6,636 nucleotides of DNA from Cyanobacteriota bacterium (GTDB taxonomy: Bacteria; Cyanobacteriota; Cyanobacteriia; Phormidesmidales; Phormidesmidaceae), in contig JAQCKL010000253.1 of assembly GCA_027592485.1 (NCBI GenBank), forward strand, positions 1 through 6,636, in the 5' to 3' direction. Each line of letters opens with the position of its first letter. Position 1 is the stretch's first letter. The notes beneath the pieces are model-generated. The model did not search any database. It was not told the origin of the DNA and saw nothing but the letters and a program-made list of their open reading frames with translations. Shown here piece by piece: positions 1-5,556 of the stretch. The position numbers were made by a program, and so were the translations under genes.

Positions 1-8
1 TGCGCTTA

Positions 9-36
9 CTGAATTCTGGCTCCTGGCTCCTAGCTT
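9..36. repeat. Degenerate heptamer tandem repeat
   Basis: Four in-register 7-bp units can be read: CTGAATT, CTGGCTC, CTGGCTC and CTAGCTT; the middle two are identical. Short tandem heptamers of this general type are common in cyanobacterial intergenic DNA. The array is short and may extend to the left of the window. No function is inferred. Confidence 0.5.
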
Positions 37-44
37 CCTTCTCT

Positions 45-61
45 AGCCGGTTTTCCCGGCT
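45..61. other. Small hairpin in spacer
   Basis: AGCCGG and CCGGCT form a 6-bp stem around a TTTTC loop. There is no T-tract immediately after it on either strand. It could be part of a terminator for a plus-strand gene lying left of the window, but no such gene is visible here. Confidence 0.3.
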
Positions 62-95
62 TAAATTACAGGCCATTTTTGTATCCTTAAAATGA

Positions 96-127
96 CGATA
101 GCGGCAGCCGTTAGGCTACCGCTATCG
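96..127 (-). terminator. Intrinsic terminator of the glycosyltransferase/membrane-protein operon
   Basis: CGATAGCGG and CCGCTATCG form a 9-bp outer stem. After a 1x1 mismatch, AGCC/GGCT adds four pairs closed by the loop GTTA. Read on the minus strand, the hairpin starts 25 bp after the stop of the gene ending at 153 and is followed by TCATTTT, a modest T-tract. Confidence 0.65.
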
Positions 128-152
128 CATGACCCATGAGAGGACTTCAGCT

Positions 153-683
153 TTATTCTGGGTCAGTCGTCTCGGTGGGAGCAGTGGCGGGAGCCGCTGC
201 TGCTGGGGGCTGTTGGGCCGGCGCGGGGGGATTTGCTGCTGGGGGATTCTCAACCGTTTTAGGTGCTGGGGGCTCAGCCTCAATACCCAATTGCTGTTTG
301 GCGCGATAGAGCAAGAATGCCGCGCCAGATTCCCCCGCTGACAAGACTGACTTGCCGATCGTTTCCAAAGACTGGGCCTCCCCTGCTTCGGGTTTCTCGG
401 CACTTAGGCTTTCGTACCAAGCGCGGCCCTTTCGGCCCAGGTCAATGGCTGTATTCCATAACCATTCGCCCCCTACAAACACGAGACAAATCACGAGCCA
501 AACCAGGAGGGCGGTCTCGCGCAAGATGTTCCAGGTCAAGGACAGGGCCTTTTGATAAGCCCCTACCGTATCCGTGGCAAAAATCAACTGACTAACCTTG
601 CTGGCCTGTACCTTGATTGTGTCCATGGCGTTGATATTCCTGGCAACTACATCAGAAAAGGGGGAATCTATGTCCCGCCCCAC
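153..683 (-). CDS. Small single-pass membrane protein with Pro/Ala-rich tail, function unknown
   Basis: I do not recognise a named family. The 176-residue product has a polar N-terminus, one hydrophobic segment at about residues 57-73 (LLVWLVICLVFVGG core) flanked by W52 and W74/W76, a charged stretch (about 84-101), and a C-terminal tail from about 137 to 170 that is almost all Pro and Ala. This suggests a membrane anchor with a flexible tail that might span periplasm or cytoplasm. The start shown is a GTG that overlaps the end of the upstream glycosyltransferase gene by 16 bp, with GGA about 6 nt ahead. An ATG at 626 (residue 20) with AGGA upstream at 11 nt is a real alternative, giving 157 residues and a 41-bp gap. 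The tight coupling suggests co-transcription with the glycosyltransferase and perhaps an envelope role; that is inference. A hairpin terminator follows the stop. Confidence 0.7.
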   Translation of the reverse strand: MGRDIDSPFSDVVARNINAMDTIKVQASKVSQLIFATDTVGAYQKALSLTWNILRETALLVWLVICLVFVGGEWLWNTAIDLGRKGRAWYESLSAEKPEAGEAQSLETIGKSVLSAGESGAAFLLYRAKQQLGIEAEPPAPKTVENPPAANPPAPAQQPPAAAAPATAPTETTDPE

Positions 684-1633
684 ACCTTGTCCAATATGGT
701 CTTGGCGGTGATATCCGCTACTTTACCAGTGGGACTGGTTAAGCCGATGAAGCGGGTTTCCGAACCCGCGAGGGAGGGTAGCCGCTGTTCAGGATCATTG
801 CCGCCAAACAATGCCAGGGTAAAGACATTCAGGGCAACACCCAATTGCAAGGGGTAGCTGTCGGTGGACAGCATCAGGTTGGCTCCGGCAATCAGGGCTG
901 CCACTTGGCCCACATTGTCAGGGCGTACAACCTTCAGATTGGGTAGTCGCTGGGTCAAGTTTTTCACCAACTCAGCGGTCTCAGGTTGCTGGATCAACAC
1001 CAGGGGCAGCCCTGGCTGGCGGGCCTGAAAGTCTTGAATGATCGCCGCCCAGCTGTCGGCGGGGTATTGTTGCCCCACCGTCTCATCGGTGGGGCCGCCA
1101 TACACCAACACATAGCCCTGATCGCCAATGCCTTGCATTTTGATCTGACCACTCACCCAGTCAATGTCTTTCTGGGGGACATTGATAGCGGCACTGGGGC
1201 AGGGGCCACTCACCGTTAGTCCGGCCAGCAAGTCGTGGTACTGCAACCCTTGGTATTGGGCGGTTTTTTGAGGGACGGTGGCGGTCAAAAATAAATTGTT
1301 GGCGCTATTGCCATAGCCCACCCGCATGGGTGTGCCGCTCAACCAGAGCAGCAGGGCCAAGGAGACGCTCTGGGTGGCGGTGAGCACCACTTCAAATTCG
1401 CGATCGCGAATAATCCCCAGCAAGTTGGCCCAGTCGGAGGGGGAATTACGCTGTTTAAAATCGTATAGAAAAACCTCTTTGACTAAGGCTGAGACCCGGT
1501 AAGCTGCTTTAGCTTCCGGTTCGACCGCCACGGAGATTTCGGCCTTGGGGAAGGCGTGTTTGAGATGTTCAAGGGTCGGGAAAAAGAGTAATTGCTCACT
1601 CACCCCACCCGGAACGAGAGCCAGTACGCGCAT
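668..1633 (-). CDS. Glycosyltransferase family 9 (heptosyltransferase-like) protein
   Basis: The 321-residue product has the two-Rossmann-fold GT-B layout of family GT9, whose members move sugars from nucleotide-sugar donors onto lipopolysaccharide core or related glycans at the cytoplasmic face of the inner membrane. Visible signs are the N-terminal strand MRVLALVPGGVSEQ with the following FFPTLEHLKHAFP helix (about 2-29), RVGYG at 104-108 in the first domain, and the donor-domain segments YVLVYGG (174-180) and LVLIQQPE (211-218). The C-terminal block STDSYPLQLGVAL...LFGG (256-278) matches the GT9 position where other members have a D-S/G-P-x-H motif; here the His is replaced by Leu/Gln, so acceptor or donor choice may differ. 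Substrate cannot be told. Start is the ATG at 1633 with only a weak GGA upstream. It is the first gene of a two-gene operon. Confidence 0.85.
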   Translation of the reverse strand: MRVLALVPGGVSEQLLFFPTLEHLKHAFPKAEISVAVEPEAKAAYRVSALVKEVFLYDFKQRNSPSDWANLLGIIRDREFEVVLTATQSVSLALLLWLSGTPMRVGYGNSANNLFLTATVPQKTAQYQGLQYHDLLAGLTVSGPCPSAAINVPQKDIDWVSGQIKMQGIGDQGYVLVYGGPTDETVGQQYPADSWAAIIQDFQARQPGLPLVLIQQPETAELVKNLTQRLPNLKVVRPDNVGQVAALIAGANLMLSTDSYPLQLGVALNVFTLALFGGNDPEQRLPSLAGSETRFIGLTSPTGKVADITAKTILDKVWGGT

Positions 1634-1802
1634 GGGCTATCTGTCCTGCCTGCCTATCCGTCCCACATTTTAGAGGACAGCGGCAGATTCGAGGGCGTTC
1701 TAGCTGACAAAACTACAGGCTGATTTTTTCGATGGCCAAGCGGGGCGGAGTTTCACGGTAGGGTTGAGTCACGGTTGGCCATAGGGATGGGGGGCAAGTC
1801 TC
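1634..1802. promoter_or_regulatory. Divergent spacer between glycosyltransferase and ispD
   Basis: This 169-bp spacer must hold the start signals for two divergent genes. I see no consensus promoter on either strand; CTGACA at about 1704 with poor -10 matches is the best plus-strand candidate. A 7-bp inverted repeat (CTGTCCT at 1641-1647 and AGGACAG at 1674-1680) flanks the glycosyltransferase leader, but its 26-nt loop makes a real hairpin doubtful. Confidence 0.3.
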
Positions 1803-2483
1803 GTGCATGTGTTGATTCCAGCGGCGGGAATGGGGCGGCGCATGGGCAGCGATCGCAATAAGCTCTTGCTCACCCTCCAAGGGCTGCCGATCATCGCTTG
1901 GACCCTGAAGGCGGCGGCGGCAGCCAGCACCACCCGCTGGATTGGGATTATCTGCCAGCCCGATGACCAACCGGACCTCAAGGGCATCCTGGCGGATTTA
2001 GCTTTAACCAAGCCGGTGGTGTTGATTCAGGGGGGCACCACCCGCCAAGAATCGGTGTATAACGGTTTGCAAGCGCTACCGGCTGATGCCGACAAGGTGT
2101 TGATTCACGATGGCGCTCGCTGCTTGGCCACCCCTGACCTATTTGATCGCTGTGCTGCTGCGCTGGACCATTGCTCGGGTTTAATTGCGGCGGTGCCGGT
2201 CAAGGACACGATTAAAGTCGTGGGACCCGGCCAGATCGTGCAGGCCACCCCCGATCGCGCCACCCTCTGGGCCGCCCAAACCCCCCAAGGCTTCCATGTG
2301 GCACCGCTGAAAATCGCCCACGATCGCGGTCAGATGGAAGGTTGGACGGTCACCGATGACGCGGCCCTGTTTGAGCAATGCGATCTGCCGGTGACGATTG
2401 TGCCGGGGGAAGAAACCAATCTCAAGGTCACCACCCCCAGTGACCGCACCCTGGCGGAAATGATTTTGAGCGATAGAGGTTGA
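1803..2483 (+). CDS. ispD: 2-C-methyl-D-erythritol 4-phosphate cytidylyltransferase IspD
   Basis: This enzyme joins CTP and 2-C-methyl-D-erythritol 4-phosphate to make CDP-methylerythritol, the third step of the MEP pathway that supplies isoprenoids (carotenoids, phytyl chains, quinones) in cyanobacteria. The 226-residue length is normal. The CTP-binding loop PAAGMGRRMG...RNK is at residues 6-20 (R12/R13 and K20), GGTTRQESV at 77-85, HDGAR at 102-106, VKDTIK at 133-138, TPQGF at 160-164, TDDA at 184-187 and GEETNLKVT at 202-210 with the conserved Lys at 208; all are expected family positions. The start is GTG at 1803: an in-frame TAG at 1782 blocks extension, and a later start would cut into the nucleotide-binding strand. 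The ribosome site is weak (G-rich run about 1789-1794). It converges on sdhA with 8 bp between stops. Confidence 0.95.
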   Translation: MHVLIPAAGMGRRMGSDRNKLLLTLQGLPIIAWTLKAAAAASTTRWIGIICQPDDQPDLKGILADLALTKPVVLIQGGTTRQESVYNGLQALPADADKVLIHDGARCLATPDLFDRCAAALDHCSGLIAAVPVKDTIKVVGPGQIVQATPDRATLWAAQTPQGFHVAPLKIAHDRGQMEGWTVTDDAALFEQCDLPVTIVPGEETNLKVTTPSDRTLAEMILSDRG

Positions 2484-2513
2484 GTGCGCCCTTATTTATA
2501 GCTGCGCTGACTC
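2482..2513. terminator. Candidate bidirectional terminator across both stop codons
   Basis: GAGT-GCGC pairs with GCGC-(TG)-ACTC, two 4-bp helices with a 2-nt bulge around a 14-nt loop. The structure covers the end of ispD and the last codons of sdhA. Neither side has a T-tract, so termination here is only a possibility. Confidence 0.25.
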
Positions 2514-4393
2514 AACTGCACATGGTCAAATAGCAGATCCTCCTTGTGGAGCTCAGGGGGTTGATCTGGCCCTTGGTATCCCCACGCAGCCACATAGGCA
2601 AACTCCTGATCATCCCGTTTGGCTTCCCCCGCCTCGGTTTGATGCTCCTCCCGAAAATGGCCGCCGCAAGACTCTTCCCGGTGGAGGGCATCCCGCGCCA
2701 TCAGCTCCGCTAGCTCCATAAAGTCCGCCAGCCGTCCGGCAAACTCCAGGTTTTTGTTCAGGGTATTGGCATCTCCTGGTACCCGCAGGTTTTGCCAAAA
2801 CTCCGATCGCAACCCCTGAATCTGCCCGATCGCCATTTCCAACCCCGCCCGATCGCGGCTCATCCCCACCTGGTCCCACACCAGCCGCCCTAGGGATCGG
2901 TGGAATTCCATCACGGTTTTCTCTCCCTTTATAGAAAGGAGTTGAGTGAGGCGATCGCGGGCAGCGGTTTCAGCTTCTACAAACGCTTCATGGTCGGTTG
3001 TCACTGGGGGCAGGTCAGCACTGGCGATGTAATCCCCCAGGGTGTAAGGAATCACAAAATAGCCATCCGCCAGCCCCTGCATCAAGGCACTGGCCCCCAA
3101 TCGGTTGGCCCCATGGTCGGAGAAATTTGCTTCCCCCAGGGCAAACAGGCCTGGAATGGTGGTCATCAGGTGATAGTCCACCCAAAGGCCGCCCATGGTG
3201 TAATGCACCGCTGGGTAAATCCGCATCGGGGTCTCGTAGGGGTTGTCCCCAGCGATGCGCTGGTACATGTCAAAGAGGTTGCCGTATTTGGCGGCGATCG
3301 CTTCGCGTCCTTGATGGGCGATCGCATCCCGGAAGTCCAGATACACCGCCAGCCCAGTTTCGCCCACCCCCCGCTGTTCATCGGTCATGTGCTTGGCATT
3401 ACGGGAGGCCACATCGCGGGGCACCAGGTTGCCAAAGCGGGGATAGCGGCGCTCTAGGTAATAGTCGCGATCTTCCTCCGGAATGTGGCTGGGGGAGCGG
3501 CTGTCGCCGGGAGTTTTCGGCACCCAGACCCGGCCATCGTTACGCAGCCCTTCACTCATCAGGGTCAGCTTGGACTGATACTCCCCCGAGACGGGGATGC
3601 AGGTGGGGTGAATCTGGGTATAGCAGGGGTTGGCGAAGTGAGCCCCCCGCTTGTAGCAGCGCCAGGCCGCCGACACATTGGAGTTTTTGGCATTGGTGGA
3701 GAGGTAATAGACATTGCCGTAGCCCCCCGTCGCCAGCAGCACCGCATCCCCAGCGTGACGTTCCAACTCCCCGGTGACCAGATTCCGGACGATGATGCCC
3801 CGCGCCTGGCCATTCACCATCACCAAATCCAGCATTTCCCGCCGGGCAAAGATCTCTGCCTGCCGAGCACTCACCATCCGCATCAGGGCGCTATAGGCCC
3901 CCAGCAGCAGTTGCTGTCCCGTTTGTCCCTGGGCGTAAAAGGTGCGCGATACCAGCGCCCCGCCGAAGGAGCGATTGGCCAAGCCGCCCCCATACTCCCG
4001 CGCAAAGGGCACCCCCTGGGCCACGCATTGATCGATGATGGCGCTGCTGATTTCCGCCAGGCGATAGACATTGGCTTCGCGAGAGCGGTAGTCGCCCCCC
4101 TTGATGGTGTCGTGGAACAATCGCCAAATGCTGTCCCCATCACCGGGGTAGTTTTTGGTGGCGTTGATGCCCCCCTGGGCGGCGATGCTGTGGGCGCGCC
4201 GGGGGGAGTCTTGGATGCAGAAGCTTTTGACGGGGTAGCCCAGTTCTGCCAGGGTGGCGGCAGCGGAGGCCCCCGCCAGCCCAGTGCCCACCACGATGAT
4301 CGGGTGCTTATGTTTGTTGTTGGGGCTGACCAGTTGGCAGTGTTCTTTAAGGTGGCTCCATTTCTGACGCAGGGGGCCGGGGGGAATGAGCAT
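2492..4393 (-). CDS. sdhA: Succinate dehydrogenase / fumarate reductase flavoprotein subunit (long, Bacteroidetes/Chlorobi-like type)
   Basis: The product is the FAD-bearing catalytic subunit that interconverts succinate and fumarate, passing electrons to an iron-sulfur subunit (SdhB) and on to quinone at a membrane. At 633 residues it is longer than the roughly 575-590 of the E. coli-type subunit. Visible: dinucleotide-binding VVGTGLAG at 34-41; RAHSIAAQGG at 66-75 with H68 as the likely covalent flavin ligand; FGGA at 143-146; TGGYGN at 222-227; IHPT with H262; VPRDVASR at 324-331 with R326 at the catalytic arginine position; HYTMGG at 397-402; and GEANFSDHGANRLGASAL at 420-437 with R431. 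The N-terminal PGPLRQKW segment also fits the long family and supports ATG 4393; an in-frame TAA lies just upstream. No clear Shine-Dalgarno precedes it. No sdhB or cytochrome b gene is in the window, so partners must be elsewhere. Direction of the reaction in vivo cannot be read from sequence. Confidence 0.93.
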   Translation of the reverse strand: MLIPPGPLRQKWSHLKEHCQLVSPNNKHKHPIIVVGTGLAGASAAATLAELGYPVKSFCIQDSPRRAHSIAAQGGINATKNYPGDGDSIWRLFHDTIKGGDYRSREANVYRLAEISSAIIDQCVAQGVPFAREYGGGLANRSFGGALVSRTFYAQGQTGQQLLLGAYSALMRMVSARQAEIFARREMLDLVMVNGQARGIIVRNLVTGELERHAGDAVLLATGGYGNVYYLSTNAKNSNVSAAWRCYKRGAHFANPCYTQIHPTCIPVSGEYQSKLTLMSEGLRNDGRVWVPKTPGDSRSPSHIPEEDRDYYLERRYPRFGNLVPRDVASRNAKHMTDEQRGVGETGLAVYLDFRDAIAHQGREAIAAKYGNLFDMYQRIAGDNPYETPMRIYPAVHYTMGGLWVDYHLMTTIPGLFALGEANFSDHGANRLGASALMQGLADGYFVIPYTLGDYIASADLPPVTTDHEAFVEAETAARDRLTQLLSIKGEKTVMEFHRSLGRLVWDQVGMSRDRAGLEMAIGQIQGLRSEFWQNLRVPGDANTLNKNLEFAGRLADFMELAELMARDALHREESCGGHFREEHQTEAGEAKRDDQEFAYVAAWGYQGPDQPPELHKEDLLFDHVQLSQRSYK

Positions 4394-4435
4394 GGCGCAA
4401 GGGTGGCGGGATGTTTAGGGTATCAAAGGTCAGTG

Positions 4436-4472
4436 AGTTGATGCCCATAGAGTTGATGCCCATAGAGTTGAT
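4436..4472. repeat. 15-bp direct tandem repeat, 2.5 copies, upstream of sdhA
   Basis: AGTTGATGCCCATAG occurs exactly at 4436-4450 and 4451-4465, followed by a partial copy AGTTGAT at 4466-4472. It ends 43 bp before the sdhA start and would lie in its leader or promoter. It may be a replication-slippage product or a binding-site array. On the plus strand TTGATG (4438) and CATAGA (4461) are 17 bp apart, a poor promoter match. Confidence 0.85.
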
Positions 4473-4550
4473 TCTCTAACGGAAGAAGCACTGTCTTTGT
4501 CCAAATAAGTCAGCTAAGGCGAAGATTTCGGCAAGCATGGGCCGTTTCGA

Positions 4551-4575
4551 CTGGGGGCATTTGGATTGCCCCCAG
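4551..4575. other. Stable hairpin in spacer
   Basis: CTGGGGGCA pairs perfectly with TGCCCCCAG (9 bp, mostly G-C) around a 7-nt loop. There is no T-tract on either side, so it is not a typical intrinsic terminator. On the minus strand it could reduce read-through into sdhA; on the plus strand it could be part of a structured RNA. Confidence 0.5.
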
Positions 4576-4710
4576 ACTCCCGCTACGCACCTACCACCAG
4601 AACGAACCGCCGTCCTGGACCTCGCGGACAGTGTTACTGGCTGTGCCGTTGCAACGATCGCTTCGTCGAGATTTCGTTATAGCTGTTTAACGTTGCGGCA
4701 ATGTTTGGAG

Positions 4711-4741
4711 TGGCCCATGGGCCATATCAGCTTTTTTCTTT
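4711..4741 (+). terminator. Terminator-like palindrome followed by T-run
   Basis: TGGCCCATGGGCCA (4711-4724) is a perfect 14-bp palindrome. As RNA it can only form a short stem of about five pairs with a CATG loop. After TATCAGC comes TTTTTTCTTT on the plus strand. This resembles a plus-strand terminator but the T-run begins 7 nt from the stem, and no plus-strand gene precedes it. It could equally be a protein-binding site. Confidence 0.35.
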
Positions 4742-4814
4742 GACAAATGCATCATCCCTACGGTTACCCCACCACCTGTAGATTTCCATTTTGGGGGAAT
4801 GGCGGTTTATGACA

Positions 4815-4845
4815 AGGGCTCTGATTCAACTTGAATCAGAGCCCT
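4815..4845 (-). terminator. Hairpin terminator of the 17-residue-repeat gene
   Basis: AGGGCTCTGATTCA and TGAATCAGAGCCCT pair perfectly over 14 bp around a 3-nt loop. On the minus strand it starts 34 bp after the stop codon of the repeat-protein gene. The T-tract is only two bases, which is frequent for cyanobacterial terminators. The stem is symmetric, so it could also stop plus-strand transcripts. Confidence 0.65.
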
Positions 4846-4879
4846 AATGGTTTAAGGATCCCAGATGTGGTCTGGCCAA

Positions 4880-5311
4880 TCAGACCATGGCGACATCTTT
4901 GTCTAGGTTTTCACGACGCAGCTTATCAAAATCGACCGCGATCCAGTCTTTGTCTAGGTTTTCACGACGCAGCTTATCAAAGTCCACAGCCACAGCGTCC
5001 TTATCCAAGTTCTCCCGGCGGAGTTGGTCGAAATCAACCGCGATCAGATCCTTGTCCAGATTTTCTCGGCGGAGTTTGTCGAAGTCCACGGCGACAGCGT
5101 CTTTGTCCAGATTTTCTCGGCGGAGTTTGTCGAAGTCTACGGCGACAGCATCTTTATCGAGGTTCTCTCGGCGGAGTTTGTCGAAATCAACGGCAGTTTT
5201 GTCTAGGGTGTCTGAGCGTAGCCCGTCGAAGTTAGGGGCGCTGTAGACAAAGGGCACAACTGCAACAGAGGCTAGGGCAAACGCTGTGATGGAGAGGGTA
5301 AAGCGTTTCAT
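4880..5311 (-). CDS. Exported protein built of 17-residue FDKLRRENLDKD repeats
   Basis: The 143-residue product starts with a clear signal peptide: K2/R3, a hydrophobic core to about residue 20, and a likely cut after YSA at 23-25. Nearly all the rest is tandem repeat. A degenerate first unit (NFDGLRSDTLDK) is followed by six units of the form VDFDKLRRENLDKD plus three variable residues (AVA, AVA, LIA, AVA, WIA, VAMV). Each unit has an acidic-hydrophobic start and a basic LRREN core, so it is likely to be a charged, mostly helical or extended array outside the cytoplasmic membrane. There is no catalytic motif and no cysteine. I do not know its function; binding to a surface, ion or partner is conjecture. 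AAGGAG lies 7 nt before ATG 5311, a strong ribosome site. It is monocistronic: a hairpin terminator follows, and the gene is divergent from the membrane HTH gene. Confidence 0.85.
   Translation of the reverse strand: MKRFTLSITAFALASVAVVPFVYSAPNFDGLRSDTLDKTAVDFDKLRRENLDKDAVAVDFDKLRRENLDKDAVAVDFDKLRRENLDKDLIAVDFDQLRRENLDKDAVAVDFDKLRRENLDKDWIAVDFDKLRRENLDKDVAMV
4896..5195 (-). repeat. Six 51-bp in-frame tandem units
   Basis: Units begin at 4896, 4947, 4998, 5049, 5100 and 5151 (the last is 45 bp up to the degenerate first protein unit). Two pairs are much closer than the rest: 4896-4930 equals 4947-4981 over 35 bp, and 5052-5086 equals 5103-5137 over 35 bp with only one mismatch in the next 12 bp. 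The unit at 4998 is the most diverged and carries the only K-to-Q change in the core. The pattern points to stepwise local duplication. The 51-bp period keeps other frames open as well, so the overlapping frames are artefacts. Confidence 0.95.
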
Positions 5312-5318
5312 CGTGCTA

Positions 5319-5324
5319 CTCCTT
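5319..5324 (-). promoter_or_regulatory. Ribosome binding site of the repeat gene
   Basis: AAGGAG on the minus strand, 7 nt from ATG 5311, fixes the start. Just upstream, GCCC/GGGC (5329-5340, loop of four A/T) can form a small hairpin in the mRNA leader, close enough to affect access to this site. Confidence 0.75.
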
Positions 5325-5398
5325 GATGGCCCAAAAGGGCTTATCGATTCAGGATCTACTAGGTCTATGGTGTCGGGGAGATCTGAGCTGTTCCTGAT

Positions 5399-5426
5399 TT
5401 GACCTGAAACTCGCCTGAACTATAGA
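5399..5426 (+). promoter_or_regulatory. Sigma-70-type promoter for the membrane HTH gene
   Basis: TTGACC (5399-5404) and TATAGA (5421-5426) are 16 bp apart, matching four to five of six consensus bases in each box. The predicted start is near 5433, giving a leader of about 124 nt before ATG 5557. This is the best promoter match in the window. Confidence 0.6.
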
Positions 5427-5440
5427 TAAGGACTTCCTTA
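5427..5440. promoter_or_regulatory. Palindrome at predicted transcription start, possible operator
   Basis: TAAGGA-CT-TCCTTA is a perfect inverted repeat with 6-bp arms directly after the -10 box, where a bound repressor would block initiation. The neighbouring HTH product is a candidate ligand (self-regulation), but nothing in the sequence proves it. Confidence 0.35.
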
Positions 5441-5556
5441 AAGATCAGAGAAACTGACTCAGCGTTTTCTCAGAATTGAGGCGTTTGCATCCTTCATGGA
5501 GCCGATGGCCTTCCGGATTGAGATTTTGCCTTTGGTAAGGGGTAGCAGAGCGTTGT

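Larger units (their letters stand above)
4394..4879. other. 486-bp non-coding spacer between two minus-strand genes
   Basis: No convincing gene is present. A 68-codon plus-strand frame (4537-4743) has no ribosome site, unremarkable composition and contains a hairpin and palindrome, so I do not call it. The stretch holds a 15-bp tandem repeat, a 9-bp-stem hairpin, a 14-bp palindrome followed by a T-run, and the terminator hairpin of the next gene; these are listed separately. It should contain the sdhA promoter, but I see no clear -35/-10 pair for it. Confidence 0.6.

Noticed and set aside
3485..4441. 318-codon plus-strand frame opposite sdhA
   Set aside because: Mirror of a high-GC, well-conserved sdhA coding frame; composition is typical of an antisense shadow and there is no ribosome site.
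4330..4448. Possible upstream frame in the sdhA leader starting at an ATG in the 15-bp repeat and overlapping the sdhA start
   Set aside because: No Shine-Dalgarno, and the ATG arises from the repeat; not supported as a leader peptide.
4537..4743. 68-codon plus-strand frame in the sdhA upstream spacer
   Set aside because: No ribosome site, no recognisable domain, and it spans both the 4551 hairpin and the 4711 palindrome; probably a chance frame.
4394..4879. tRNA or known cyanobacterial small RNA in the spacer
   Set aside because: No T-arm consensus, no acceptor-stem pairing and no Yfr1-type signature seen on either strand.
4896..5195. CRISPR array
   Set aside because: The repeats are contiguous, in frame with a secreted protein, and have no unique spacers.
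4887..5246. Long plus-strand frame opposite the repeat gene, itself highly repetitive (SLSRFSRRSLSKSTA)
   Set aside because: The 51-bp period is a multiple of three, so an absence of stops in one unit carries over to all. The minus frame has the signal peptide and a strong ribosome site.
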